Shown: one piece after another, positions 8,239 to 16,909 of the stretch
How positions within the stretch are numbered: position 1 is the stretch's first letter
Layout of the letters: every line of letters begins with the position of its first letter
Origin: Streptomyces sp. NBC_00483
Lineage (GTDB): Bacteria; Actinomycetota; Actinomycetes; Streptomycetales; Streptomycetaceae
Length of the DNA: 64,000 nucleotides
Direction: 5' to 3'
Assembly: GCF_036013745.1 (NCBI RefSeq)
Contig: NZ_CP107880.1
Location: 4,340,001-4,404,000 of the forward strand
Position numbers and translations under genes: made by a program
The notes under the pieces: model-generated
The model's database searches: none
What the model was told of the DNA's origin: nothing
Seen by the model: only the letters and a program-made list of their open reading frames with translations

Positions 8239-9870
8239 ATGCGCAAGGGGGTCAAGATCGCCATCGTCGGCGGGGTGTGCACCGTCATGGTCGGCGGCGC
8301 GGGCTACGGGGCGTACAACCTCGTCACGGCGGTCACGGGCGGGAACACCGTGTCGTCGCAGGGGTCGGAGTACAAGTCGGGACCACCGTCCGGCGACGAG
8401 GTGAAGGAGACGTCGGAGCAGTTCCTCGCGGCGTGGGAGAAGAACGATCCGGCGGCCGCGGCGCGGCTCACGGACTACGCCGACAACGCGATGCGCGTCC
8501 TCGAGGACTGGCACGACAAGGCGCACGTCACGCGCACCGAGCTGACGCCGACGAACGCGGACGGCGCGAAGGTCGCCTTCCACGTCAAGGCCACCGTCGC
8601 GTACGGCAAGAAGACGAAGACGCTGTCGTACGACTCCTCGCTCAGGGTCGTGCGCGGGCAGACCACGGGGCGGGCGCTGGTCGACTGGTCGCCGGCCGTG
8701 GTGCACCCGTCGATGAAGAAGGGCGACACGCTCGTCACCGGAGAGGCGCCCGCGCCCCCGATCGAGGCCGTGGACCGCAACGGCACCGTGCTGACGAAGG
8801 ACGCGTACCCGTCGCTCGGCCCGGTCCTTGACCAGCTGCGCGCCAAGTACGGGGACTCCGCCGGGGGTTCGCCCGGCATCGAGACGTACGTGGAGCGGAC
8901 CGACGACGGCGGGGAGACGAGCTCCGCGAAGACGCTCCTCACGCTCGCCAAGGGCAAGCCCGGCAAGCTGCGTACGACGATCAGTGCCACCGCGCAGGCG
9001 GCCGCCGAGCAGGCCGTGAAGAAGTACCAGGAGTCGTCCGTGGTGGCGGTCAAGCCGTCCACCGGTGAGGTGCTCGCGGTCGCCAACCAGGCCAAGGGCG
9101 AGTTCAACGCGGCGTTCCAGGGCGGCACCGCGCCCGGCTCCGTGATGAAGATCCTTACCGCCGCGGCACTGATCGACAACGGGGTCACCTCGGCGAACGG
9201 CCCGGCGCCCTGCCCCGATTCGGCGGTCGCCCAGAGCCAGACCTTCCGCAACCTCAAAGGCATGCGGCCCAACGAGAACGCGACGCTGGCCGACAGCTTC
9301 GCCCGCTCCTGCAACACCGCCTTCATCAAGCTCTCCGACGACCTGGGCGCGGCGAAGTTCGCCGCGGAGGCGGAGGACCGGTTCGGCCTCGGCAAGGACT
9401 GGAAGACGGGAATCGTCTCCCGCGACGGCTCGGTCGAACTGCCGGGGGACTCCGACGACGCCGCCGCGATGATCGGCCAGGGCCGGGTCCAGATGAACCC
9501 GTTGAACATGGCTTCGGTCACGGCGACCGCCATCACCGGCACGTTCCACCAGCCGGTCCTCGTCTCCCGCAAGGTCGACGACCACCCGCTCGCCACGGCG
9601 AAGGGGCTGAAGCCCGGAACCTCCGACCAGCTGCGGCAGATGATGCGGCTGACCGCGACCAACGGCACCGGCGCCGCGGCCATGGCGGGCGTTCCCGGCG
9701 ACAAGGGCGCGAAGACCGGCTCCGCGGAGGTCGACGGCCAGGGCAACGCCAACTCCTGGTTCACGGGCTACAGCGGCGATGTGGCGGCGGCCGCGACGGT
9801 GCCGCGCGGCGGGCACGGCGGAGACGCGGCGGGCCCGGTCGTCGCGGCGGTGCTACGGGCCGGGTCATAG
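8239..9870 (+). CDS. Penicillin-binding protein (D,D-transpeptidase, MecA_N-type)
   Basis: A 543-residue cell-wall transpeptidase anchored by an N-terminal membrane helix (about residues 4-28). An NTF2-like MecA_N domain follows (about 50-150, ETSEQFLAAWEKNDPAAAARL), then a dimer region and the transpeptidase domain. The active-site motifs are complete: Ser301-x-x-Lys304 (GSVMK), Ser357-Cys-Asn359 and Lys492-Thr-Gly494. GGGGAGGGG precedes the ATG. A paralogue of the same layout follows at 10070, so this is a tandem duplication. Class B PBPs cross-link peptidoglycan outside the membrane. Confidence 0.9.
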   Translation: MRKGVKIAIVGGVCTVMVGGAGYGAYNLVTAVTGGNTVSSQGSEYKSGPPSGDEVKETSEQFLAAWEKNDPAAAARLTDYADNAMRVLEDWHDKAHVTRTELTPTNADGAKVAFHVKATVAYGKKTKTLSYDSSLRVVRGQTTGRALVDWSPAVVHPSMKKGDTLVTGEAPAPPIEAVDRNGTVLTKDAYPSLGPVLDQLRAKYGDSAGGSPGIETYVERTDDGGETSSAKTLLTLAKGKPGKLRTTISATAQAAAEQAVKKYQESSVVAVKPSTGEVLAVANQAKGEFNAAFQGGTAPGSVMKILTAAALIDNGVTSANGPAPCPDSAVAQSQTFRNLKGMRPNENATLADSFARSCNTAFIKLSDDLGAAKFAAEAEDRFGLGKDWKTGIVSRDGSVELPGDSDDAAAMIGQGRVQMNPLNMASVTATAITGTFHQPVLVSRKVDDHPLATAKGLKPGTSDQLRQMMRLTATNGTGAAAMAGVPGDKGAKTGSAEVDGQGNANSWFTGYSGDVAAAATVPRGGHGGDAAGPVVAAVLRAGS

Positions 9871-9910
9871 ATCCGTATGCCACGACCACGGGCCGGGTCA
9901 TGGATCCGTA
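9855..9910. repeat. Near-identical 23-bp direct repeat at the PBP gene end
   Basis: ACGGGCCGGGTCATAGATCC followed by GTA at 9855-9877 is repeated with one mismatch at 9888-9910. The first copy contains the last codons and stop of the PBP gene. This looks like a small local duplication. Confidence 0.7.
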
Positions 9911-10069
9911 CATCCGGAATACGGACCGGAGCGTAGTTCCCCTACGACTCCCTGCGCCTGGCGGTGAATCCACGCATCGCCAGGCGTTACCACGTCGTTC
10001 TGTCCTACGGAAAGTGCGCTCAGGACCACCCCGTACCCTGGGCCACCCGTAGATCTCCGGAGGACTCAG

Positions 10070-11785
10070 GTGGGCAGCAGAGGCAAGCGTCGCGGTGAGA
10101 CGCGGCGCAACACGAACGCCCTGGTGATCGGTGGCGTCGCCGCCGTCGCCGTCATCGGGGCAGGCGTCGGCGCGTACGCGCTGATCGGGAGCGGCGATCA
10201 GGCGGGCAGCACCTCGGCCTCCGCCTCGGACGACAAGCCCGAGATCCCGAAGGGCCCACCGACCGCCAAGGAAGTACGGGCCGTCGCCGACGGTTTCCTC
10301 ACCGCCTGGCAGCAGGGCGACACCGCGAAGGCGGCCGCGTACACGAACGACGCGGCGGCCGCGAAGAAGGCGCTCGCCGGCCTCTCCAAGGACGCCCACC
10401 TCACCGGCCTGAAGCTCGCTCCCGGCACCCGCAAGGGCGCCGAGGTCCCCTTCCACGTCACGTCCACGGTCGAGTACAAGGAGGGCAAGGGCGGCGGTTC
10501 GGACTCCGAGCTGAGCGAGCCCTTCGCGTACGACTCCGCGCTGACCGCCGAGCGACGCAAGAGCGACGGCAAGGTCCTCGTCGACTGGCAACCCTCCGTC
10601 GTGCACCCGGACTTGAAGGACGGCGACCACCTGGAGACCGGCGAGGCCGGCGATCCGCCGGTCAAGGCCGTCGACCGGGACGGCACCGAGCTGGACGCGA
10701 AGAAGTACCCCTCGATCGGCACCATCGTCGACGGACTCCGCGAGAAGTACGGGAAGAAGGCGGGCGGCACCGCGGGCGTCGAACTGCGCGTCGTGCGGGG
10801 GAAGTCCGGGAAGAAGTCCGACGACAAGAACGCGCTGCCCGACAAGACGCTGCTCACGCTCTCCAAGGGCACGCCGGGCACCGTGAAGACCACGCTCGAC
10901 CCGGCACTCCAGGCCACCGCCGAGGCCCAGGTGAAGTCGCGCAAGAAGGCCTCGGTCGTGCTCGTGAAGCCGTCGACCGGCGAGATCCTGGCGGTGGCGA
11001 ACTCCAGCGCCGGGTTCAACACGGCGTTCCAGGGCTCGCTCGCGCCCGGGTCCACGATGAAGGTCATCACGGCGTCGATGCTGCTGGACAAGAACATCAC
11101 CGACGTCGACAAGAAGCACCCGTGCCCGAAGTACTTCACGTACGGGCACTGGAAGTTCCAGAACGACGACAAGTTCCAGATCAAGAACGGCACGTTCAAG
11201 GCGAGCTTCGCCGCGTCCTGCAACACGGCCTTCATCAGCCAGGCCCCGAAGCTCGACAACGACTCGCTGACCAAGCAGGCGCAGTCGGTCTTCGGCCTCG
11301 GCATGAACAACTGGTCGATCGGGGTGCCGAGCTTCGACGGCGCGGTGCCGGTGATGTCGGACGCGCAGATGGCGGCCTCGCTGATCGGGCAGGGCGGCGT
11401 CCGGATGAACCCGCTGAACATGGCCTCGGTGGCGGCGACCGTGAAGGCGGGCGCCTTCCACCAGCCGTACCTGGTGTCGCCGGACTTCGACGACCGGACG
11501 CTGGCGAAGGCGTCGAAGCCCATCTCCGCGTCGACGGCCTCGAAGCTGCGGGAGTTGATGCACTACACGGCGATCGCCGGTACGGCCGTGAAGCCGATGT
11601 CCGGGCTCGGCTCCGACATGGGCGCGAAGACCGGTTCGGCGGAGGTCGACGGGCAGAAGGACCCCAACGGCTGGTTCACGGCCTGGCGCGGGGACCTCGC
11701 GGCGGCGGCCGTGGTGCAGCAGGGCGGGCACGGCGGCGACTCGGCCGGTCCGGTGGTCCGCAAGATGCTGCTCGCGGGCGGCTGA
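10070..11785 (+). CDS. Penicillin-binding protein (D,D-transpeptidase), paralogue of the upstream PBP
   Basis: A 571-residue class B PBP with an N-terminal basic stretch and membrane helix (about 22-44), a MecA_N-like domain (about 60-190) and a transpeptidase domain with Ser328-x-x-Lys331, Ser383-Cys-Asn385 and Lys520-Thr-Gly522. The GTG start at 10070 is supported by GGAGG nine bases upstream. It shares domain order and many motifs with the preceding gene (GxxAPGSxMK, NPLNMASV, GAKTGSAEVDG), so the two arose by duplication. The 199-bp gap between them contains only the short repeat and presumably a promoter. Confidence 0.9.
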   Translation: MGSRGKRRGETRRNTNALVIGGVAAVAVIGAGVGAYALIGSGDQAGSTSASASDDKPEIPKGPPTAKEVRAVADGFLTAWQQGDTAKAAAYTNDAAAAKKALAGLSKDAHLTGLKLAPGTRKGAEVPFHVTSTVEYKEGKGGGSDSELSEPFAYDSALTAERRKSDGKVLVDWQPSVVHPDLKDGDHLETGEAGDPPVKAVDRDGTELDAKKYPSIGTIVDGLREKYGKKAGGTAGVELRVVRGKSGKKSDDKNALPDKTLLTLSKGTPGTVKTTLDPALQATAEAQVKSRKKASVVLVKPSTGEILAVANSSAGFNTAFQGSLAPGSTMKVITASMLLDKNITDVDKKHPCPKYFTYGHWKFQNDDKFQIKNGTFKASFAASCNTAFISQAPKLDNDSLTKQAQSVFGLGMNNWSIGVPSFDGAVPVMSDAQMAASLIGQGGVRMNPLNMASVAATVKAGAFHQPYLVSPDFDDRTLAKASKPISASTASKLRELMHYTAIAGTAVKPMSGLGSDMGAKTGSAEVDGQKDPNGWFTAWRGDLAAAAVVQQGGHGGDSAGPVVRKMLLAGG

Positions 11786-11840
11786 CCGGGGACCGATACA
11801 GGGTCGCGTGTCCCGTACACGCAGAGCTAGCGTGCGGACC

Positions 11841-12347
11841 ATGACGACAGCGGAAGACAGCAACAGCAACAGCACAGCCGCACACCCCCGTTTCGCCGAG
11901 GCCGTCACCGCGATGGGCCTCACCGATCTCCTGCCGCGGGTGCGGCGCTTCCCCGAGGCGACCCGCACCGCGCAGGAGGCGGCCGAGGCGATCGGCTGCG
12001 AACTGAGCCAGATCTGCAAGTCGTTGATCTTCGCGGCGGACGGGGTGCCGGTGCTCGTCCTGATGGACGGCGCGTCCCGCGTCGACCTCGACCTCGTACG
12101 CGACGAACTGGGCGCCGAGAAGGTCACGCGCGCCAAGGCCGACGTCGTCCGGGAGTTCACCGGCTACGCGATCGGCGGCGTACCGCCCTTCGGCCACGCG
12201 AACAAGACGCGCGTCCTCGCCGACCGCTCCCTCCTCAACCACGACACGGTGTGGGCGGCGGCCGGCAGTCCGTACGCCGTCTTCCCCATGGCGCCCAAGG
12301 AGTTGATCTCGCACGCGGGTGCCGCGCTCGTGGACGTGCGCGTATGA
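11841..12347 (+). CDS. YbaK/ProX-type aminoacyl-tRNA deacylase
   Basis: A 168-residue trans-editing protein of the YbaK/EbsC family, which removes wrong amino acids from tRNA (usually Ala or Cys from tRNA-Pro). Typical segments are ELSQICKSLIF (conserved Lys), GASRVDL and GYAIGGVPPFGH. I chose the ATG at 11841 over an in-frame GTG at 11808, because family members start near HPRF. The last codon overlaps the ATG of the transporter downstream (ATGA), so both are probably co-translated. Confidence 0.85.
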   Translation: MTTAEDSNSNSTAAHPRFAEAVTAMGLTDLLPRVRRFPEATRTAQEAAEAIGCELSQICKSLIFAADGVPVLVLMDGASRVDLDLVRDELGAEKVTRAKADVVREFTGYAIGGVPPFGHANKTRVLADRSLLNHDTVWAAAGSPYAVFPMAPKELISHAGAALVDVRV

Positions 12348-13192
12348 CTCCCGTGGTCGCCGCGGCGGTGCTGCTCGCCGCGGTGACCCACGCCTCGTGG
12401 AACGCGCTCGCCCACCACATCACGGACAAGCTGGTCGGCTTCACGCTCATATCGGGCGGCGGAACGCTGATCGGCCTGGTGCTGGCGATATTCGCACCGC
12501 TCCCGGCGGCGGGTGCATGGCCGTACCTGGTGACGTCGGCCCTCCTCCACATCGCCTACTACGCCCTGTTGATGACCTCCTTCAAACTGGGCGACTTCGG
12601 GCAGGCCTACCCGATCGCGCGCGGCACGGCGCCGCTGGTGGTGACGGTGCTCGCGGCGGTCTTCGCGGGCGAGGTGCCGGGCGGCTGGCAGGCGGCGGGC
12701 GTCGCGGTGTCCAGCGCGGGCCTGACGGGCCTGGCGCTGTGGGGTCTACGGGGATCGGGGCGCAAGCCGGACTGGCGGGCGCTGGGCGCCGCGCTGGCCA
12801 CGGGGGTGTCGATCGCCTCGTACACGGTGGTGGACGGCCTGGGCGTACGGGCCTCGGGCTCCTCGCTCGGCTACATCGCGTGGCTGATGGTGCTGGAAGG
12901 GATCGCGGTCCCGGTGTACGCGGCGTATCGCTGGCGCGGTGAACTGGTGGAGCGGCTGCGGCCGTTCGCGTGGCGGGGCCTGCTGGGCGCGGCGCTCTCG
13001 GTCCTCGCCTACGGCCTGGTCCTCTGGGCCCAGACGCGGGCCGACCTCGCCCCGATCTCCGCGCTCCGGGAGTCGTCGATCATCGTGGGGGCGGCGATCG
13101 GCGCGATCTTCTTCAAGGAACGCTTCGGCGCGCCGAGGCTTTTGGCGGCGGGTGTGGTGGTGACCGGGATCGGCCTGATGCTGGCCCATTGA
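12344..13192 (+). CDS. EamA/DMT-family transporter
   Basis: A 282-residue inner-membrane protein with ten predicted helices in two EamA repeats (ending LLAAGVVVTGIGLMLAH). The family exports or takes up small metabolites such as amino acids; the substrate cannot be read from sequence. The ATG overlaps the stop of the deacylase gene. A longer in-frame start inside the deacylase gene was rejected because the hydrophobic first helix begins at MTPVVAAAVLL. Confidence 0.85.
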   Translation: MTPVVAAAVLLAAVTHASWNALAHHITDKLVGFTLISGGGTLIGLVLAIFAPLPAAGAWPYLVTSALLHIAYYALLMTSFKLGDFGQAYPIARGTAPLVVTVLAAVFAGEVPGGWQAAGVAVSSAGLTGLALWGLRGSGRKPDWRALGAALATGVSIASYTVVDGLGVRASGSSLGYIAWLMVLEGIAVPVYAAYRWRGELVERLRPFAWRGLLGAALSVLAYGLVLWAQTRADLAPISALRESSIIVGAAIGAIFFKERFGAPRLLAAGVVVTGIGLMLAH

Positions 13193-13231
13193 AGCCGCGC
13201 TTGCCGACGAGAGCCCGCGGGGCCCGGGGCG

Positions 13232-13606
13232 TCAAGCGGTACGGGCGCCGGCCTCTCGCTCCACGCACAGCTCGTTGCCCTCGGGGTCATGGAGGGTGGC
13301 CCAGCCCCTGCCGTCGGGCCGGCGGTGGTCTTCGTGGAGCGTGGCGCCCAGGGCGAGGAGGCGGTCGACCTCCTCGTCGCGGGTGCGGTCCTGCGGTTGC
13401 AGGTCCAGGTGCACCCGGTTCTTGACGGTCTTGCCCTCGTCGACGCGGATGAACAGCAGCGTCGCGTTCGCGCTGTGCACCAGGGCCTCCGGGTCGCCCG
13501 GAAAGTCCTCGTCGGAGAGCTTGCCGTCCAGGACACCGGTCCAGAACGTCGCAAGGGCGTAGGGATCGGCACAGTCGAAAGTGATATGGCGCACCAGTGA
13601 ACTCAT
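13232..13606 (-). CDS. VOC-family (glyoxalase-like) protein
   Basis: A 124-residue vicinal-oxygen-chelate protein beginning MSSLVRHITFDCADPYALATFW and ending in the usual strand HDPEGNELCVE. The N-terminal His of HITFDC and the Glu of NELCVE are in the positions of metal ligands in this fold. It is close to a group annotated as glyoxalase/bleomycin-resistance-like in many Streptomyces; the substrate is unknown. Confidence 0.82.
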   Translation of the reverse strand: MSSLVRHITFDCADPYALATFWTGVLDGKLSDEDFPGDPEALVHSANATLLFIRVDEGKTVKNRVHLDLQPQDRTRDEEVDRLLALGATLHEDHRRPDGRGWATLHDPEGNELCVEREAGARTA

Positions 13607-13633
13607 GGGCGTGACCCTAAGCCGGAGTTGGGC

Positions 13634-14407
13634 TCAATCGCGCATGATTTTGAAGCCGCTGCTGATCGCGGTCGTCCCACCGTCGACCGGGAGCACCGCC
13701 CCGGTCACCCACGCCGCGTCGCTCGACGCGAGGAACGCGACCGCCGCCGCGATGTCGGCCGGCTCGCCGACCCGGCCCAGCGGGTACAACTCCCGCATCG
13801 TGTCGAGCTGTTCGTCCCGACCCGCCCAGGCCGCGGTGCGGACCGTGCCGGGTGCGATCAGGTTGACGCGGACGCCGCGCGGTCCCGCGTGCCCGGCCAA
13901 CGTGCGGGTCAAGGACGCGAGCCCCGCCTTCGCGGCGCTGTACGCGTGGTTGCCGAAGTCCTGGATGCCGTTGACGGAGCCGATGTTGACGATGGCGCCG
14001 CGTCCGGAGGCGACGAGGTGCGGCAGCGCGGCGCGGGCGCACCGATAGGCGCCGGTGAGCGTGATGTCGAGGTCGGTGGCCCACACCTCGTCGTCCTCGT
14101 CCTCGAAGAGCGGCGCGTCGGGGTGGCAGGCACAGGCGTTGCTGACGAGGACGTCGAGCCGCCCGAAGGTCTCGACGGCGTACGCGACCGCGGCCTCCAC
14201 GGCGGCCCTGTCGCCCACGTCGCAGGCGAACTCCCTTGCGGCACCGTCCTGTTCACGGATCGAGGCGGCGACCTTGCCGGCCGCCGCCTCGTCGATGTCG
14301 GTGACGAGGACGCGCGCACCCTCCTCGGCCAGCCGGTGCGCGGTGGCGGCGCCGATGCCGCTCCCGGCCGCGGTGATCAGAACCCCGTACCCCTCGAAGC
14401 GCTTCAT
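13634..14407 (-). CDS. Short-chain dehydrogenase/reductase (SDR)
   Basis: A 257-residue classical SDR. The nucleotide-binding motif TAAGSGIGA is at residues 12-20, an acidic residue in DID after strand 2 suggests NAD(H), and the catalytic residues are Ser144, Tyr156 and Lys160. The structure ends with the family-typical VTGAVLPVDGGTT. The substrate is not clear; relatives are called 3-oxoacyl-ACP reductases or sugar-alcohol dehydrogenases. It is co-directional with the VOC gene downstream. Confidence 0.87.
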   Translation of the reverse strand: MKRFEGYGVLITAAGSGIGAATAHRLAEEGARVLVTDIDEAAAGKVAASIREQDGAAREFACDVGDRAAVEAAVAYAVETFGRLDVLVSNACACHPDAPLFEDEDDEVWATDLDITLTGAYRCARAALPHLVASGRGAIVNIGSVNGIQDFGNHAYSAAKAGLASLTRTLAGHAGPRGVRVNLIAPGTVRTAAWAGRDEQLDTMRELYPLGRVGEPADIAAAVAFLASSDAAWVTGAVLPVDGGTTAISSGFKIMRD

Positions 14408-14448
14408 ACGCGGACGCTAACCCGCGTTCAGTGCCTCCCGCACGGACT

Positions 14449-14688
14449 TCACCAAGGCCTGTCCCGACCACGCACGGCCACCCTCAACGTATCGGCAAGC
14501 GCGCACGTCAGCTCGGTCACGAGGTGCCGCAGCTCGGTCGGGCCCGCCTCGTCCAACAGCTCCCGGGCGTGCCCCAGCAGCACCTCCGCCATCTCCAACT
14601 GGGCCGCGTCCACGGCGTCCACCTGTCGCGCGGCGGGCCCCGGCCGGTCCGGTTCCCCGATGACGTACACCGTCTTGTTCGTATTCAT
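14449..14688 (-). CDS. Small conserved hypothetical protein
   Basis: A 79-residue acidic, helical protein (MNTNKTVYVIGEPDRPG). Its ATG overlaps the stop of the upstream 101-residue gene by 4 bp, so the pair is a small operon transcribed away from the GntR gene. No domain recognised. Confidence 0.55.
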   Translation of the reverse strand: MNTNKTVYVIGEPDRPGPAARQVDAVDAAQLEMAEVLLGHARELLDEAGPTELRHLVTELTCALADTLRVAVRGRDRPW

Positions 14689-14990
14689 GCGGCGACCTCC
14701 ACACCGTGAATCACGTACGGGCCCGGCCCGTCGATCCCAAAGTCGGCGAGCAGCAACTCCCGCCTACGGGCGGCCTGTTCGGCAGCGATGACGTAAGGGC
14801 GGACGAGCCGGGCGGCACCGCCGTCGAGCGGGACCTCCAAGGGTCGCCGCCGGACGGCATCGGGCCGCACCGGCCGCCGGTGGCGCCCGCTCGGGGCCGG
14901 AAACGTGAGGCGTGCCAGGGAGACGAGGACCGCGACCGAGGCGAGCAGCAGGCTCACGCTGGGAAGCGCTGGAGGGATGAGGTCTGCCAT
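14685..14990 (-). CDS. Small membrane protein
   Basis: A 101-residue protein with one N-terminal membrane helix (about residues 8-30) and a basic cytoplasmic tail. It is the first gene of a two-gene unit divergent from a short GntR regulator. I do not recognise the family. The layout (small membrane gene plus short GntR) resembles plasmid-derived regulatory fragments in Streptomyces, but this is only inference. Confidence 0.55.
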   Translation of the reverse strand: MADLIPPALPSVSLLLASVAVLVSLARLTFPAPSGRHRRPVRPDAVRRRPLEVPLDGGAARLVRPYVIAAEQAARRRELLLADFGIDGPGPYVIHGVEVAA

Positions 14991-15054
14991 GCGTCATGCC
15001 CTTCTGGCTGTGACGGGTACGGCACGCCCCAGCGGGGCGCCGTGCTGCACACCA

Positions 15055-15068
15055 TATAGGCATCTATA
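15055..15068. promoter_or_regulatory. Palindrome in the divergent GntR intergenic region
   Basis: TATAG-GCAT-CTATA lies between the divergent 14990 and 15128 start codons, where an autoregulated GntR protein would be expected to bind. Binding is not shown. Confidence 0.4.
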
Positions 15069-15127
15069 GACAACTGGCGAGGCCTCTGGGTGTATTCGCA
15101 GGTCAGGAGGGTCGTACGGTTGGCCGT

Positions 15128-15394
15128 ATGGGAGATCTGGACGTTCCGGCCATCGACCCGCACGGGCCCGAGCTCGTGTACGTCGTCATTGCCGATCACA
15201 TTCAGCGGCGCATCGCCGCGGGCGACTTGGCCCCCGGCACGCGCCTGCCCGGCGAGCTGGCACTCACGGAGACTTACGGGGTGGCCCGCATGACGGTCTC
15301 CCGAGCCATGCGGGAACTCCGCGAGCGCGGCCTCATCGTCACCGTCCGCGGCAAGGGCTCCTTCGTCGCCAAGAATCCGCCTGCGCAGGCGTGA
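15128..15394 (+). CDS. Short GntR-family regulator (DNA-binding domain only)
   Basis: An 88-residue protein made almost entirely of a GntR winged helix (YVVIADHIQRRIAAGDLAPGTRLPGELALTETYGVARMTVSRAMRELRERG). The usual C-terminal effector domain is absent, so it is much shorter than the family norm of about 240 residues. It is divergent from a two-gene unit (14449-14990) and may repress it through the palindrome at 15055-15068. Single-domain GntR proteins are often constitutive repressors or act as heterodimers. Confidence 0.8.
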   Translation: MGDLDVPAIDPHGPELVYVVIADHIQRRIAAGDLAPGTRLPGELALTETYGVARMTVSRAMRELRERGLIVTVRGKGSFVAKNPPAQA

Positions 15395-15454
15395 CGTTCG
15401 CCCCCACCCGCGCCGTTACCTTGAAGTCAGCGGAACGCGAACCGTGGAGGCGGC

Positions 15455-16117
15455 ATGTCGGCGAACGCACGCGAGGCAGCCGGATTCAACCTGCCCGAGA
15501 CCATGACCTGGAATGAACTCGACGGCCTTCCGGGCGACATCGCCAAGGACATCGAGCTGTGGCAGGGCAGGGTCGTGTGGAACAGGCGCCCCCCGATGGA
15601 GCACCAGCGGGCCGCCAGGTACCTGTGCAACGCGCTCGAGGCCAACGCCCGCCGCGCCATGAGCGAGGAGACCGGCGGCGAGGAGCAGCGCTGCTGGCAG
15701 GTCGAGGTGGAGACCAACGTCTTCTTCACACCCGACAGGTCCAGCTTCCTCACCCCTGACTTCCTGGTCCGCCGCTGCCTGCCCCGCGGCGCCGAGACCT
15801 TCGTCGGCGACACCGTCCTGGTCGGCGAGGTGCTCTCCGGCTCGGATACCCAAAAGCGCAGGCAGTGGAAGATGAACCGCTACGCGGAGGGCGGCATCCC
15901 CTGGTACTGGGAGGTCGAGCTCGACACCGGCGGGACCTGGGACGTCACAGTGGTACGGGCGTACGGCCTCGCCTCCCTGGAGCGGACCGGACTCCCCGTC
16001 AAGCCGCTGCGCCCGGCGCTCTACGTCCCCGTCGGCGAATGGGAACCGGAGGGCCTCGGTATCGAGTTCCCCGAGCCCTTCAACCTGAGCATCACGTGGG
16101 ATGACCTGGCCTTCTGA
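15455..16117 (+). CDS. Uma2-family putative nuclease
   Basis: A 220-residue protein of the Uma2 (DUF820) PD-(D/E)xK superfamily, very abundant in Streptomyces. The core shows LTPDFLVRR (Asp), then GEVLSGSDTQKRRQWKMNRYAEGGIPWYWEVEL, which contains the family Glu and Lys positions. The natural function is unknown; DNA cleavage has been proposed from the fold. A GTGGAGG ribosome site precedes the ATG. Confidence 0.85.
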   Translation: MSANAREAAGFNLPETMTWNELDGLPGDIAKDIELWQGRVVWNRRPPMEHQRAARYLCNALEANARRAMSEETGGEEQRCWQVEVETNVFFTPDRSSFLTPDFLVRRCLPRGAETFVGDTVLVGEVLSGSDTQKRRQWKMNRYAEGGIPWYWEVELDTGGTWDVTVVRAYGLASLERTGLPVKPLRPALYVPVGEWEPEGLGIEFPEPFNLSITWDDLAF

Positions 16118-16138
16118 GCCAGGCCGCCCCGTTCGCGC

Positions 16139-16909
16139 TCACGCCGTCCGCCCCGCCACCGACCTCGGGTCGAAGCCGAACGGGAGCTCCAGGCGGTGCG
16201 CCGTCATCAGGTCCTCGTCCACGAGCAGGTCGCCGGTCGCCCCGTCCGCCGCGATCGCGCCGCCGCTGAGGATCACCGCGCGGGGGCAGAGTTCCATGGC
16301 GTACGGCAGGTCGTGCGTGACCATCAGGACCGTCACGTCCAACGAGCGCAGGATGTCGGCGAGTTCGCGGCGGGAGGCCGGGTCGAGGTTGGAGGACGGC
16401 TCGTCGAGGACCAGGATCTCGGGTTCCATCGCGAGGACCGTGGCCACCGCCACCCTGCGGCGCTGGCCGAAGGAGAGGTGGTGCGGGGGCCGGTCCGCGA
16501 ACTCCTCCATGCCGACCAGCGAGAGCGCCTTGCGGACCCGCGCCTCCAGCTCCGGGCCCTTCATGCCCGCCGCCGCAGGGCCGAACGCGACGTCCTCGCG
16601 GACCGTCGGCATGAACAGCTGGTCGTCCGGATCCTGGAAGACGATGCCGACCTTGCGGCGGATCTCCGCCATGTTGCGCTTGTCGACCGGGAGACCGGCG
16701 ACGGTGACCGTGCCCGCGCCACCCGTCAGGATGCCGTTGAGGTGCAGGACGAGGGTCGTCTTGCCCGCGCCGTTCGGCCCGAGGAGCGCGACCCGCTCGC
16801 CCTTGCCGATGCGCAGGTCCACGCCGAAGAGGGCCTGGTGCCCGTCGGGGTAGGCGAAGGCGAGCCCGGACACGTCGAGAGAAGCAGCAGAAGAAGTCAC
16901 AGCGTCCAT
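16139..16909 (-). CDS. ECF transporter ATPase (NikO/CbiO)
   Basis: A 256-residue ABC ATPase that energises metal uptake. Walker A is LLGPNGAGKTTL (about residues 37-48), the signature is LSFGQRRRVAVATVLA, Walker B is ILVLDEPSS and the switch His lies in VTHDL. The ATG at 16909 is inside the 3' end of the CbiQ gene (13-bp overlap), which implies coupling. Together with the next two genes it forms a CbiMQO/NikMQO system; the Nur-like box upstream of the first gene points to nickel. Confidence 0.9.
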   Translation of the reverse strand: MDAVTSSAASLDVSGLAFAYPDGHQALFGVDLRIGKGERVALLGPNGAGKTTLVLHLNGILTGGAGTVTVAGLPVDKRNMAEIRRKVGIVFQDPDDQLFMPTVREDVAFGPAAAGMKGPELEARVRKALSLVGMEEFADRPPHHLSFGQRRRVAVATVLAMEPEILVLDEPSSNLDPASRRELADILRSLDVTVLMVTHDLPYAMELCPRAVILSGGAIAADGATGDLLVDEDLMTAHRLELPFGFDPRSVAGRTA

